The position numbers and the translations under genes were made by a program. A stretch of DNA of 64,000 nt from positions 62,001 through 126,000 of the forward strand of contig WTXI01000073.1 of the NCBI GenBank assembly GCA_022376515.1. Reading direction: 5' to 3'. Below the pieces are notes generated by a model. The model was not told the origin of the DNA. It was given only the letters and a program-made list of their open reading frames with translations, and searched no databases. The DNA is from Lactifluus volemus (taxonomy: Eukaryota > Basidiomycota > Agaricomycetes > Russulales > Russulaceae). Shown one piece after another: positions 22,200 to 34,123 of the stretch. How positions within the stretch are numbered: position 1 is the stretch's first letter; each line of letters begins with the position of its first letter.

Positions 22200-25100
22200 A
22201 CAAGCGATGTATTAGGTAGACGAAGATAGTAACTATGTTACCTAACAGCTCTAACCTAATGCGCTGAAGCGGGCCGTAGTGGTCCGGGCTCGGAGGGAGG
22301 GCAAAAAATGCGTTTACGCACACCCCTGTTACGGGGTAGTGTGGGGCTCAGGGAGGCGGTATTCCCGCGTTTACTACCCACTAAAAAACCTCTTCTCGAG
22401 TAATGAAAATCCTGGTATTTCTTTTAAGGGCATTTTCCCAGGTTGTTTTAGCCCTATGTCACTGATTTCACTTATAAGATTTTTGTCGCCGCTATCTTAT
22501 CATCGGCAAGTCTTTTGAAAAAATTCCGCGTTTTTCGACATTGGAGCGGGTGTGGTCGGTCTTTTATTGATTTTTCCTTTCAGCGTTTTTCAATTTTGGG
22601 GCTGGTATGATATTTATCTTGATTCACTCTCTCGCACATAGGGCCCATCTCTAGCAGTTTTCATCATTGCAGACTTGTCATTGCTCCGGGGGTTGAAATC
22701 ACGCTTATTGCTGGGATGGCCAGATTGGTTTGGGATAAATGCCTGTCCCCAGACATCCTCTATGGGCTAAGTGTACAACCATCGCATTCGTTGGGTCCAT
22801 CACTCACGAGGCAATTCCCTCGTGGTTTTCACTCGCCCATCGCAACTTGGTGCCTAATGAGATACTAGTACGTGATTAAAGTATGGGGAACTGTGCGATA
22901 CGGGGATCTCCAGGGTATCTAGATGAGTGAAGCATTCTATCATGCCGGTCCATCCTCGACACGTCGTTCTCCGTGTCTTCCTCACGTTTGCGTAGAACTC
23001 AGGTACCATCTCTGGTTCCATTCGATTTCGGTGGTCACAGGTATTCAAGTGGTGGTGGTGAGGGTTAGACAGGCCCTTTCAAGGCGTCAGGTAAGGGGTC
23101 GATTCCGCGATCAGAGAGGGTGGGCAATGAAGTGTCGGTGTCGACTTGGAGGGAAGATGTCGTGGCACATTTCGGGGTGGAGGGGTACGCAGTGATGATG
23201 TGCTCACCTGTTTAGAAAGCGGACTCCGCAGGGGTGGCTGGGTGGCAGAAGAGACGCAGTATCATGTGATATGCAATTACTGAACGTGAGAGCGGACGGC
23301 GGATGTGATTGTCGCTAGTTCGCAATAGGTGAGACTCTGACGGGTACGCTTGGAGATCATCCTTGGGCTTAGCAACTTTTTCGTCCTGTGACTGAGCACT
23401 CACTTCCGAGTCAGATGAGCCCATGCTGAATGTGTTAGGGTCAGGCAGGTGACCTGCTTTGAAAACTTCTAGGGATGTCCTCGTAGCGCGAACGTAGTTG
23501 CCAAGACTTATAGCAGTACTGATCGGAGCGTATATTGGCATCGCCATTTTTGCTGCCCGTATCTGACCCCAAGAAAGGGGCGTCGAATGTTCCAGTGGCT
23601 ATCTGCCGGTGCATCTGGGTGGTGACGTGGTGGCGAGTCGAATATGGTCCTGATTCACCGGCTCTATCAGCTCCGGATTATCCTCGAGTCAAGGTGTCAG
23701 AAAAGAGATGAAGGAGTAAGTAGCGTGGTTGGCACGCCTTTGGGCGGAAGGTCGACGGGGGATGGAACGTGATCAGCACGTCCGAACGAAAGTGTTGACG
23801 GTTCTTCAGGTGCCATATTAAGACGAGTGAAATGACCGTCGATCGACTGTGCACCTATATGTATGTGGTAGAACAAGTTGGAATGGAAATCTCAGACTCA
23901 ACGTTGTGGCCGTTGCGGGACAGCATGGCGGGTATCGGGACGGAATCTAGCAGTGTATGGGCCAATAAAGGCGTGCCCCAGTGAGAAGGCAGATGAGGAT
24001 AGAGGAGATAGCTCTCTTAGAGCCTTTTGAGCCCAAAAGCTTGCAAGACAGGTGGGAGTTTGTCTGTGGGACAGGGAGCGTGGTGTGGGCCGGGGAGCGG
24101 TGGTCGTTGTTTTGTCAGTGGGTGCCCCACACCTCGAGGTCGGCGTTTTCTGCCTTGGGGTGGGGAGTTGCTTCCGGGTTCCCTGAGGGAGCGTGTCATG
24201 TGGATTGTGTAGGGTTGCAGGGGTTTTTTGGGGGGGGTTGGTCATTTGTTCTCTTCGGGGTTTGTTCTGAGAGGGATTCAGAGAGGGCTCTCTTCCGTTT
24301 TTGGGATTGGTTTGTGAGGGGGGGAGGTGTCTTCCATGTTGGTTAAGGATTTGGGGTGGGTTGGTTGAGGGCTGTTGTAGCGTTCGGCGTGTGCTGTCGG
24401 GGACGGGTGGCTACCATTTTGGATAGTGTACCTTACATTTTCAGGGGGTTGGTTTTCGGGTTTATGTTGGGTGGGGGGTTAGCGGTTGGTTCTCTAGGGG
24501 GGGGTTGGTGTGGGGGCTCAGCGTTCAGTGTTTATAGTTTTATTCTAGGTGGTTACTACAGGGGGGTCATTGTTTAGGTTACGGGGTTATGTAGGACCTG
24601 TTAGGTGGTCTGGGGGGGTCTCCCGTGTGGGTCTCTTGGGTCTGAGAGTGTTTTAGGTTTATTTGTTTCTGGAGGGGTCATCTCCTGGGGGGGCGGGTTT
24701 GGTCTCCGAGAGTGAGTTGTGCTCTTCCTCAACCTCGCCCTCGCCGAAGCGAGGGATTGCCAAACCATGGTGGTGGTTTAGCTTCAAGGTCCCCCAACCA
24801 GGATATTATTGATTTCATCCACTCTGTGGTTCGCTCGGACCGAAAGATGCGAGAATGGCGAGAAGAGGATAAGGTATTGGTAATTGATACACTCACACTC
24901 AAAGCTGGCGGGATGTAAGCTGTAATCGGGGTTTTTATTTTATTGTGCGTGCTCACACAATGACAGGTTTCGATGGGTTTACTGCCAAATCGAAACGTTA
25001 CGTCGGTGCCTTCCTCAGAGCATCAAATCGGCATTGAATGAGTTGCCAAAGACTCTCGACGCAACGTATGACCGGACTTTGCAAGACATCGATGAGGAGA

Positions 25101-26548
25101 AGCAGGGATACACATATCGTCTACTCCAATGCCTCACGGTATCCATTCGCCCACTTCACGTGGATGAACTTGCTGAGATCTTCGCGATTGAGCTGGACGC
25201 GGAAACTATGCCCGGATTCGATGCAGATTGGCGTCCCGAGGATGCAGAGGAAGCTGTGATGTCTGTGTGCTCTACTCTGGTCAGCATTGTCGAGGACGAC
25301 GGTTCGAAAGTCGTGCAGTTCTCCCACTTCACTGTGAAGGAGTATCTGACATCAAGTCGGCTGGCGAACTCGAATATTGTTTCTCACTATCACATTCCTC
25401 TACTGTCGGCACATACATTCCTCGCACGGGCCTGCCTTTGCATACTCCGGCAACTTGATAACACCAAAGACAAGGATCACATCGACGACTTCCCCCTGGC
25501 TAAATATGCAGCACAGTACTGGATCGATCATGCGCATTTCGAGAGTGTATCATCACTTATCCAAGATGAGATAGACTACCTCTTTGACAAGGACAAACCA
25601 CATTTCACATGCTGGGTCTGGGTACACGACATCGATCTACCCTGGTGGTCATTTCCTTGTCCCCGTTCCCCACCGCAGCCAAATGCATCTCCATTGTATT
25701 ATGCCGCGCTTTGCGGTTTCCGAAATACAATAGAATGTCTAATCCGTACAAGCCCAGAAGAAGATCTCAACGCTAGCGGCGGAAGGCACGTGACTCCACT
25801 GCACGCTGCGTTGGCCAGAGGTCATCTGGAAGTTGCGCTTTTCCTGCTGGAGAAAGGCGCTGATTTGAACGCCTGGGATGCCGGAGGAGATACTCCATTA
25901 CATCTGGCATCGAGATCTCGGAATGTCGAGGTTATGACAGTGCTACTTAAACTCGGCGCAGATCCAAACTCGGTGACTGTACAAAATAAGACTTCGTTGT
26001 TAGTCGCGTCGGAGAACGGAAACACTGTGGCCGCAAGACTCCTCTTGGAGAGTGGAGCTGACTTGAATCTCCGCGACAGACATTGGAGTCCTCTTGAGAA
26101 GGCATCGGCACTCGGACATTGCAAGATTGTGGAGTTATTACTCGATCACGGCGCGAAGGCCGACGAACAGGACGAGAATGGCTGGGCTCCATTACACCTT
26201 GCATCGCGAAATGGACAACTTGCGATTGCACGGAAGCTCCTTGAGCGTGGTGCAAGCGTCGATCCTCGGACTACGGAGAGCAGGACCCCCTTGCACATGG
26301 CGTCGGAAAGGGGATATGTGGAGGTTGTGCAGCTGCTGCTTGACAGTGGTGCTGATGTGAACGCACAGGATGTCCATCGCTTCACCCCGATGCATTTCGC
26401 GGCAAAATGTAGAGATCTCCGGGTCGTCGAGGTTCTACGCGAGAACGGGGCGGGTCTGGATCTCCAAAACGAGAACGGCCAGACGCCTTTGCAATGCTGG
26501 GGAACTTTCGCGGAATGGGAAGAGATCCTGGAGGCCGAAGGCGGATAG
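20260..26548 (+). pseudogene. NLR4: Goodbye-NACHT-ankyrin gene split by a retroelement and with a replaced C-terminus
   Basis: Exons: 20260-20547, 20598-20648, 20705-20906, 20953-21105, 21161-21199, 21250-21291 (42 nt), 21348-21518, 21576-21600 (25 nt), 21656-22163 interrupted and resumed at 24811-24914, and 24967-26548. The insertion lies inside the NACHT exon after the NQDI motif; transcription into it gives a run of TTT codons and a stop at 22229. Without the insertion the frame is continuous (about 1054 aa), so the break is recent compared with point decay. Exon 9 has four extra residues (RDSDTHSFKLLSS). After the last ankyrin repeat the sequence leaves the paralog alignment at about 26495, where the others read on into QVAL, and ends with an unrelated tail (FAEWEEILEAEGG). 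Confidence 0.85.
22164..24795 (-). mobile_element. Non-LTR retroelement (LINE-like, internally deleted or non-autonomous), 2.6 kb
   Basis: The + strand begins with a run of more than 35 T and the insert is flanked by the 15-bp duplication AACCAGGATATTATT (22149-22163 and 24796-24810). So it is a poly(A)-tailed element on the minus strand inserted by target-primed reverse transcription. Its 5' end on the minus strand is GGGGGACCTTGAAG. Near that end lies a Pro/Thr-rich ORF (24245-23898, MTNPPQKTPATL) that could be an ORF1 remnant. I found no reverse transcriptase or endonuclease motif in any frame, so the ORF2 body is missing. Strand composition is extreme: 24,200-24,700 is almost pure G/T on the + strand. 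Confidence 0.85.
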
Positions 26549-27344
26549 GATCGAGCGCGGAGGGAGCAGGAGCCCGACGACAGGAAAGCCATCGTCTGAG
26601 TCATAGACACTCCGAGGGCTACCCACCGTGGATAACGGACGCTCCCCGTTGGGGGCGATCGCCCACAGCCGTTAACTATGATACTACTTCATGATTCGCA
26701 TCAAGGACATATTTTTACATAGTTTATTTAGGTTTCGTGCAGGTGACGCACCTCGGGCGCGGATCGAGCAGCCGTCTTGGGGTGCAACAGAGTGAAGGAC
26801 TCCAGTTTCGTCATTGTCTTAAATCGCCTTATTATAATTGATTCACATTGTAATTAGTGATCTACGTTAGTTACAGATGTACTGGATAAATGTTTCGAGC
26901 GGACTACGGCAAGGGAATTGATCTTATTCCTTTCGCTCTTTTCCTTTACGCGTCCCTCCTTATCGCCTCGTCCTCACTTCAGACCCCTAATATCAACTCT
27001 AGGTCATGGACCCTGGAGTTGTATTCTACTCGGTATGAACTCACATTATAGGTTTATACCGACACAACATTTACCTTTCCGCATACACCCACATACAATG
27101 AGCAAAGACGAGCCGTTAAAGTTATACAGTAGTAGCCGACAGATCCGGCGTGGAAATCTGCCACCATCGCTGTGGTCCCCAAACCCGGCAAATACGATTA
27201 TAGCCTTCCAAAGTGCTATCGCCCCGTCGCGCTCCTGGAGTGCCTGCGCAAGCTTCTAGAGAAAATAATTGCTAAACGGCTCGCACATGACATCTCGGTG
27301 CTACTGTGACCGAATTCTGCAGAGGCAGATGATCTGCATACGCT
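26549..27344 (+). other. Unassigned DNA downstream of NLR4 containing LINE debris
   Basis: From about 26495 the sequence stops matching the 3' flank of the other receptors; the usual 3' tag is absent. Nothing recognisable lies in 26549-27140. Positions 27142-27309 are a LINE reverse-transcriptase fragment listed separately. Alignment to the common spacer repeat resumes at about 27345 (CACGAGGAACGCTCGTCTGT). Confidence 0.5.
27142..27309 (+). pseudogene. LINE (Tad-like) reverse transcriptase fragment
   Basis: One + frame reads WKSATIAVVPKPGKYDYSLP, then CYRPVALLECLRKLLEKII and AKRLAHDI, ending at TGA 27307-27309. The WK.A...VPKPGK.DY....YRPI.LL....K..EKI...R pattern is the conserved fingers region of non-LTR retrotransposon reverse transcriptases. 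Only about 55 residues survive. It is in opposite orientation to the element inside NLR4, which lacks this part. Confidence 0.8.
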
Positions 27345-27841
27345 GCCGCACGAGGAACGCTCGTCTGTGGCTATAAAACAACTGCGGTCACGTTGGGTGC
27401 GGTGAATAATTGTTGCTGGATCGGCATTGGGAGCTTGTCCACTGGGGATGTTTGAGAGGACAGGCTTGAGCAAGGCAGCCGCATGGCCAGGTTTTATCTA
27501 CGATCCCGGTCAGAAACAAAAAAATGAATAAATTCCTCTAAAACGACAGGGGGGAGAAAACGCACGAGCTACATCGAAGGATATCCGTTGGGTTGACGGA
27601 TCTGCAACCCTTGTCCGTGTGTGGTCATAAGCCCCATATGTAACCCTAGCAGTGCGCACTCCTGCTTCTCATTGAGCGGGAGGCGTCTGCCTCAGTCTCT
27701 ACGAAGGTTTTGCCCGGGGCAGCGAACTTGTTCCCAAACAAGCGTCGTTGAGCTGGGAATCAATTGACCGGAGCTGCGATCCGGCACGTGCACGGACCTG
27801 ACCTTCGACGTAACTGAGGACACGTGGTCGTTACCACAATA
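27345..27841 (-). repeat. Degenerate spacer repeat before NLR5
   Basis: Matches 48195-48480 (ACGAGGAACGCTCGTCTGTGG, GGAGGCGTCTGCCTCAGTCTC) and, more weakly, 6290-6700 and 14620-14960. No intact ORF. Confidence 0.5.
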
Positions 27842-28196
27842 GCCTCGAAATTTCGACTCAATGCTCAATGCCGTTTCTCTACGCCTATAAGTTCCGACCA
27901 ACACAGCCCACAGTTTCACGGTTTATAAACGATGGATACAACAAATTGGGTGACAACGATGCCACATCACAGAAACGATATAAGTCGATTTTTTTTGGCC
28001 CTTTCTTTTTTCCCCAGTGATTGATGCTTTTCGTCTAAAGCTCCATGCGCCGCCTTCCTGCCTCTTCACCTCTATGTATATTGCCAAGCCACCGGCGGTA
28101 ATGACTGGGTTGGTGATGGCGACGACGACAGCTATGGCGCGGAGGCAGCACCCATACCCTCACGGCCGCGACTCCAAATCGAACAACGTCACCACC
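27842..28196 (+). repeat. NLR upstream block before NLR5, left part
   Basis: Matches 48760-49110 before NLR6 (TTTATAAACGATGGATACAA, CTCTTCACCTCTATGTATATT). It is cut from its continuation at 42772 by the copia insertion; ACGTCACCACC on the left joined to ATCACGCTCACGC on the right reproduces the uninterrupted arrangement seen near 320-340. Confidence 0.75.
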
Positions 28197-28361
28197 TAAA
28201 GTAAATGGAACTGTGACATGATCACGGCGTGATAGTAAGGGAGAAGAGAATAATCGATTACACCCCAAACTGTGCTGTTTAAGTACTTGTAAGGATGGTA
28301 CAATTCATGTGATAATGTTAATGACGTGCGATGCCAGTGACGTCACATCACAATCTCAATA
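28197..28361 (-). repeat. copia 3' LTR
   Basis: 165 bp, adjoining the purine tract at 28362-28375 on the inner side. Contains a perfect TGACGTCA palindrome at 28338-28345. Confidence 0.88.
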
Positions 28362-28627
28362 CTCCTCCTCATCGGTGTAATCTAAACTTCTGCAACAAAA
28401 AGAAAAAGGGTGCCATGAGGCGGGAGAAGGTGAAGACATGATGCATGCAATGCAATCAAAAGGAAAGTGCCGTGAGGCAAGAGAAGATGAAGATGAAGCC
28501 ATAAGGTGGAGGTCAAGAAGGCATACCATATCATCTGCTCCTCCTCAGTGTGAACACGTCTATGTGCGAGCACTGGCAGTCTCCTCCCGCAAGGCACGGT
28601 CCTGATCGCTATCACAAAATCGCAGGC

Positions 28628-31059
28628 CTAGAGTGTGGCAGAATCGACAAAAGTCAGGTTTCGCAAGTGGTTTAGTAGGATGTCGGCAACGTTCGTGGTA
28701 GTGTGGCATTGCGTAACTTTAATATCACCGAGGTCGACCAGCTTGCGGATGTGGTGGTATTTGACACGGATATGTTTAATGCGAGAGTGCCATACATGGT
28801 CTTCGGCTATGGTGGTTGCTGCGGCATTATCGCAATGAAGAGGGGTTGCCGACGTGGATGGGAAGCCAATGCCATCCAGTAGTTGCCGCAAAAAGACGCT
28901 TCGTGGGAGGCTTCATGGAGGGCGATGTATTCGGCGTAGCATGAGGAGTCAGCAACGGTGCATTGCTTTCTCGAGCACCAGAAATAGCTCCGGAGCCGAG
29001 GGAGAATACGTAGCCCGAGACGGAGCGGCTGGTGTGGGGCAGTTCGCGTAGTCAGAGTCAGAGTAGCCCGATAATGAGGAGGGGCTAGACCCGCCAAGGA
29101 CGAGGGATAAAGTGCGTGTCCCTTGAGGTACTGAAGAACGCGGTGGCAGCGTCCCAGTGCTCTGGGCGGTAGCAGTCAAGGAAGGTGGCAAGTTTACTGA
29201 CTGCGAAGGCGATATCGGGGCGTTCGATGGCAATGTACATGAGGCTTCCACCAGTTCCCGGTAAGGGGTGCGTGCACACCACTCAGTGACGAGGGATCAA
29301 CTGGAGCACTTTTGTCAGGGCGCTCAGGCGGAGGCCGGCGCCATGGGGTTTCAACGGGGCGAGCGTCGTCTGGCCGAATTTCTCAAGGAGGCGAGGATCA
29401 TGACGGATTGTGATAGCGATATGGTCCGAGCGGAGCGATCACGGGAGAGTGCGATCCCAAGTGCGAACTTGGCAGGGCCTAACGCAGGAAATGTCCCACC
29501 TGGATGTTAGCAGTGACTGGAAGCGCTTATTCTCATCCGAAGATGATGCAATGGAGATGATGTCATCAACATGAACAGCGAAAATACTGTACCCGTCTGG
29601 ACTGACGTCGGTACACGCACCACTCACAAGGGAGGCGGTAAACCCCCACTGCGGACGGCGTGTCGAATGTCATATTCCAGACTCGACTCGCTTGTTCATG
29701 CCATAAATTGACTTCATCAATTGCATGACCCACCCCTCTTTCCCCGGTTCCTCAAGCCGGGGGTTGTTCCAGAACATTCCCTCACCGTCAGGGAGGACAC
29801 CGTGGAGAAACGCAGTTTGACATCGTACTGCTGTATGTCCCAGTCCAGACAAGCGCCGAGGTGCAGCAGGGCACGCAGGACTCGAGGCGCGTCGTGGGAG
29901 CAGCGGTTTTGTCATAGTGGATGCCATACTGCTGAGCGTAGCCTTTAGCTACATATCGCACCTTGTACCGTGTAACGTTTCCGGCACTGTCGCGTTTCCG
30001 CTTGCAGACGAGCTTGCCTTTTAACGGGCGCTGTCCGAGGGGAACGTGGGATCGTGGGACCAGCACGAAGACATTTAAGTCTTTTAAGCTTTTCAGCTCG
30101 TCGCGTCCCCCAGCAATCCAGAACTCGCGTTCCGGCGAGGCCAGCGCTGTGCCCAGGAGGCTCGTCGTCATCGTCGGGCAGGCGCGATGTCACCCGTGGA
30201 GAGCGCGGCGAGTATCTCGTCCACCGTGAGCTGCAGATCGTCGGTTCGTACGGGGTACAAGTCGTGCGTGTCGCGGAACGAGCTAAACTCGGATAGTAGT
30301 GCAGCTGCGTGGTCATCGGCATAGGCAGCGGACTGGTTCTCGCGGCCTTGCGGCGCATGGCGGAGGCAGCGCTGTCAGCGACAGCGGCGACAGACGGGCA
30401 TCAGAGAGGGGATTTGAAGACACAGGGACAGGTATTCAAGAGGAACGATGTAAAGTAGGTACAGTAGGTAATGTAAGTTGATTATCTTGTTGGTTTGGTA
30501 TCGTAATTTGTTCACTTTGTGTGTTCGTATCTTGTAAAGTACTGGGCCCGGCAGAGGGTTGTTGGTGTACTCGGGCAGGGATTCTAATGGGGGGTATAAT
30601 AGGGAGGGAAGGGGAAGGTACAGTACGGTTTTGCGGTATTTGTATTGGGGAGGGGGGATGGGTTACGGTATTTATATTTGGGGGGGGGATTAGGAGCGGT
30701 AATTGTAAGGGGCGTATTTGATTGTTGATTTGATGGTTCTGGGGTATGATTGAAGATCGGGGCGGTGATTGGGGGATGGATATAAGGGGTGGCTTGCGTG
30801 GCGTGGGGGAGTGGTGTGGCGATTGATGACGAAGTGGCGTTGAATGGTCGTGTCGTGTCTGTTGGTGGCGTGGCTTCTGATGGGGGCGTGGTGTCTGATG
30901 TTTGAGTGCTGTTTCCGGGTATGATTTTCCCAGGGCGGAAAGGTCGAGGTTCGCTATCAAGATGTTCAATAAAAGTCACATGGAATGAGTCAAAAACTTT
31001 GTCAGCGTCTGGGTCCCATAGGCGGTAAGCCTTCGAATGGGGAGTGTACCCAATCATGA
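28628..31059 (-). pseudogene. copia reverse transcriptase and RNase H, degenerate
   Basis: On the minus strand the end of integrase (IGYTPHSKAYRLWD, from 31057) is followed by a Pro/Thr/Ser-rich linker. Reverse transcriptase pieces come next: ELKSLKDLNVFVLVPR and KGKLVCKRK near 30100-29990, YVAKGYAQ..G.HYDKTAAP, VKTAFLHGVL (other frame) and AVHVDDII (the catalytic VDD) near 29580. RNase H pieces (TPLHCDNAAATTIAEDHV, RIKHIRVKYHHIR, TTTNVADILL) end at 28628. The pieces lie in different frames, so at least two frameshifts have occurred. The conserved motifs identify the family with confidence although the product cannot be made. Confidence 0.85.
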
Positions 31060-31657
31060 TGTTAAGGTTCCAAGTGGGACCTTTGTACGAAGTGTACGTT
31101 CGTTCGTGAAGTCAAGAACTAGACTTGCAAGACGTGCAAGTCAAGATCAAAGGTTCGATAAAAGACGAGACTTAGTAAACGACTAAGTCAAGAGCGTTTC
31201 AGAGGTCAAGGGCTTTGGGCTTAGGGATAAGACCAAAGTTTCAAGAAGTCGAAGAGCGTGATGTCAAGAGGGTTCTCTCAGGTCTGATGCTTCTAGGCAA
31301 GCAAGGTTCTAATAGATAGAAGACTTGGATTGCGAAACAAAACTGAGACTTAAGGTCTCTAGAGCAGAAGTACAGGGTTTATATAGAAAGAAAATGTGGC
31401 TATGTACACAGCCGTAGGGGCTGTGACCTTCGTACAGCTTTCAGGTTTTGAAACATGATTCAGGAATCAGCAAGTCATCCTGTGCATGTGGCTGTTGCTT
31501 GAGGCTGTACGGTGCTGTGTAAAGCTGTATCGTGAGAAAATAAGTAGGCGATCTGAAACAAAGCGATCGGCAGTCCATTCACATAAGCAGGGGAGTCAGC
31601 AGAAATCAGTCCGAAAACGTATAGTATGAGTCAGCAAACACGTGTCAGTCCATAACA
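31060..31657 (-). mobile_element. Solo LTR (598 bp) inside the copia integrase
   Basis: On the minus strand it starts TGTTATGGACTG and ends CCTTAACA, with the 5-bp duplication CATGA (31055-31059 and 31658-31662). Removing it joins the codons for CIM to IGYTPHSK in frame, as in other copia integrases. A TATATAA box is present on the minus strand near 31377-31383, supporting that orientation. Unrelated in sequence to the other LTRs of the window. Confidence 0.9.
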
Positions 31658-33051
31658 CATGATGCAAGGGGTGGAGCATGGGAAGAGTTTTGGTTGGTCG
31701 TGAATCAAGGCGTAGGTAGGGCAGCTGATCTCCTTCAGGTGAGAGAAGGATGGGCGTTCGCCAAACCATAGTTCGTATGGGGTTTTACCATTGAGAGCGG
31801 AGGTTCCGACACGGTTCGTAAGGTAACCCGCTGTGAGGCAAAATTCATCCCAGAAATCATCGGGAGCTTGACAGGCAATGCGCATGGCGCGCGCGCGGTG
31901 GAAGATTGTTCAATGTAGGCGTTCCACTTTCCCGTTTTGGAGGGAGGTATACGGAGCTGTTTTATAGTGAATAATGCCATACTTATTACACCACGCCTTG
32001 GAAATATAGGAGATAAGTTCGCCATTGTCAGTAACGATGGAGCGAAGCTTGGAGCCACTCTGGTTCTCCGCAGCTTTGTGCCACGCCAAGAGGGCGAAGA
32101 TCACGTCACCTTTGGTTTTAAGGGGTATCATCCAACTGAAACTGGAATAATCATCAATCACATTCATACAGTAAAGGCTCTGAGTGCGTGAAGGAGACAA
32201 CATGGGACCACAGAGGTCAATATAAACACGGTCAAGTTTTTCCAACGACTTCGCATTCTCTCGGATCTTCGGGATTGGCATTCGGACTTGTTTTCCGAGG
32301 ACGCAGGCTTTACATTTGGCAGGTAACGAGGATAAGTCGACAGGCATGTTATTAGCCACGCCAGAACGGGCCATGTCGATGACTGTCTGGATATTGCAGT
32401 GGCCGAGGCGGCGATGCCATGTTTCGAGGTTCAGGACAACTTGAGAAATGAAGATGTGATCAGGCGTTTTAGGGTATTGAACTTGAGTACAAAAATGTGT
32501 TGCTTGTGACAGAATAAAAGATTGCGAGACTTTAGGAGGGAACTGGATGCTATTGTGGTACCGGAGCTGTCAGTGATCCAACAAGAGTCGGCATCAAAGT
32601 GCGTCGTAACGCTATTGTGGCGATTCAAGGTCAATACAGACAACAAGCGGACACGGCAATTTGGGATATACAAGGCATCGAAGAGAGAAAGAGTACCGCC
32701 ATTGTGGAGGGGCACATCAATGGTACCCATTGCTGTAGTGATGATCGAAGAATTCCCAAGGCCTTTAATGGCACGAGGGGGGATAGGATGCAAATCACGG
32801 AAGTCAGTTCGTACCGGAGATATATGACAAGTAGCACCAGTATCGAGAACGAAAGGGGTGGCATCGAGTGTATCGTTGCTGAAACCGATATCGGTCGTGA
32901 GCGCGTAGCCGCTTTGGACGTCGGGCTCGTGTCTTTTGTCGAGTCGGTGTCGTCAAACGCAATGAGTGCTTCCCAAGAGCCTCCGGGATCGATATTGAGG
33001 GGCGCTGGGTCAGAGACTGATTGTTTGGGGGGTTTGGTCATTGCGGGGATG
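31658..33051 (-). pseudogene. copia protease and integrase, with nonsense codon
   Basis: On the minus strand the aspartic protease motif DTGATCHI is at 32844-32822. A zinc-binding region (C..C after LSSLPAK) precedes the integrase core, with its DDE residues in DLCGP, TDNGE and GKVERLH (about 32270-31915). Directly after ERLH the frame has TGA at 31912-31910 where an arginine codon is expected, then continues in frame as TIFHRARAMRIACQAP up to the solo LTR at 31657. A CGA to TGA transition would explain it. Integrase would insert the cDNA; this copy cannot make it without readthrough. Confidence 0.85.
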
Positions 33052-33643
33052 TTACCGGGACAAACGCGTAAGTAACCCGTTGATTATGATGTTGTTTGGT
33101 ACAGGCGTGCCGGACGTGGTCGTGGTTGTTGTGTTGGTGTTTGGTGTCGACGTTGTGTCTGTCCCGGCGTCGGTAGCGAGGTGAGCTGAGTGGGGCGCAC
33201 GAGGATTGTGGCGAGGGAAGCTGCGAGCTTGAGAGGCGCAGGCCTCTTCTAGAGTGCGTCCAGCCATTCTACCACCTACCCGGATGCAGAAGTCAATATT
33301 GTGGCCTAAGCGTTTGCAGTTCGTGCATAGGACATTGCGGAGTGGGTTGTCGGGTCGGGCCAGAAGGGCGATGGACTGAGTGTCTGCCTGAAAATTGTTA
33401 GTCGAACGGCAGCGGTGAAGGTCGTCTTCATCTTGAAGTCGGGCAAGAATCATTTGTGCTGTGCAAGCGGGGTCACGTGTTAAAGCCTGTAGGGAAGATT
33501 GGAGTACACGAAAGTTCTGGGAGGCGGCGTTGATGAGCCACGCGCAGTGCATTTTGTCGAAGTCGGGAGTCCCCATTTTCACGAAAGATTGGTGAAGCTC
33601 ATTGATTTTTGCGGCTGTATCCATTAGCGGCGTACCAGGTACA

Positions 33644-34087
33644 TGTTAGGGACTAGCTGTTCCTAGTTCCTAAGATAGGATCAAGTTGTTCAGAAGGGAC
33701 CAACAGAGACGCGAGTCTAAGTTGGGTCTAGCTAAGTTATAGCACTTAGAGGGCTTCAAGAGGAGAGGGGATCACAAGGGGTTTGTGAGGAGATTCAAGA
33801 GGCTAGTATTGGAGAGAAGTCCAAGCTGGAGAGCAAGGACATAAGACAAGACGTCTTATATACTGTACAGGGCAAAGGGCGAGTGACATCAGTAATGATG
33901 TCATGAGCCTGGGTCTAACTACGACATCATCGAAGTTCTAGGCTAATGATGTCATAAGGGTCACTATGAGTCAAGAACACACCGTTCCATGTCGTACAAG
34001 GTGAGGCTCTGTCCGTAAGCGAGAATGTAGACGGAAATGAAAAACATGAGGTAACAGAGAGGCAGAGGTCCAGACAAATCCGTAACA
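33644..34087 (-). repeat. gypsy 3' LTR
   Basis: 444 bp. On the + strand it runs TGTTAGGGACTAGC to AATCCGTAACA. Preceded on its coding side by the purine tract at about 34088-34101. Confidence 0.93.
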
Positions 34088-34123
34088 TTACCTCCCGTCT
34101 TAGGTGGTTGTCCCACCAACCAC

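Noticed and set aside
23898..24245. Pro/Thr-rich ORF in the NLR4 insertion as a host gene
   Set aside because: It lies inside a unit bounded by a target duplication and a poly(A) tract, so it is part of the retroelement if anything.
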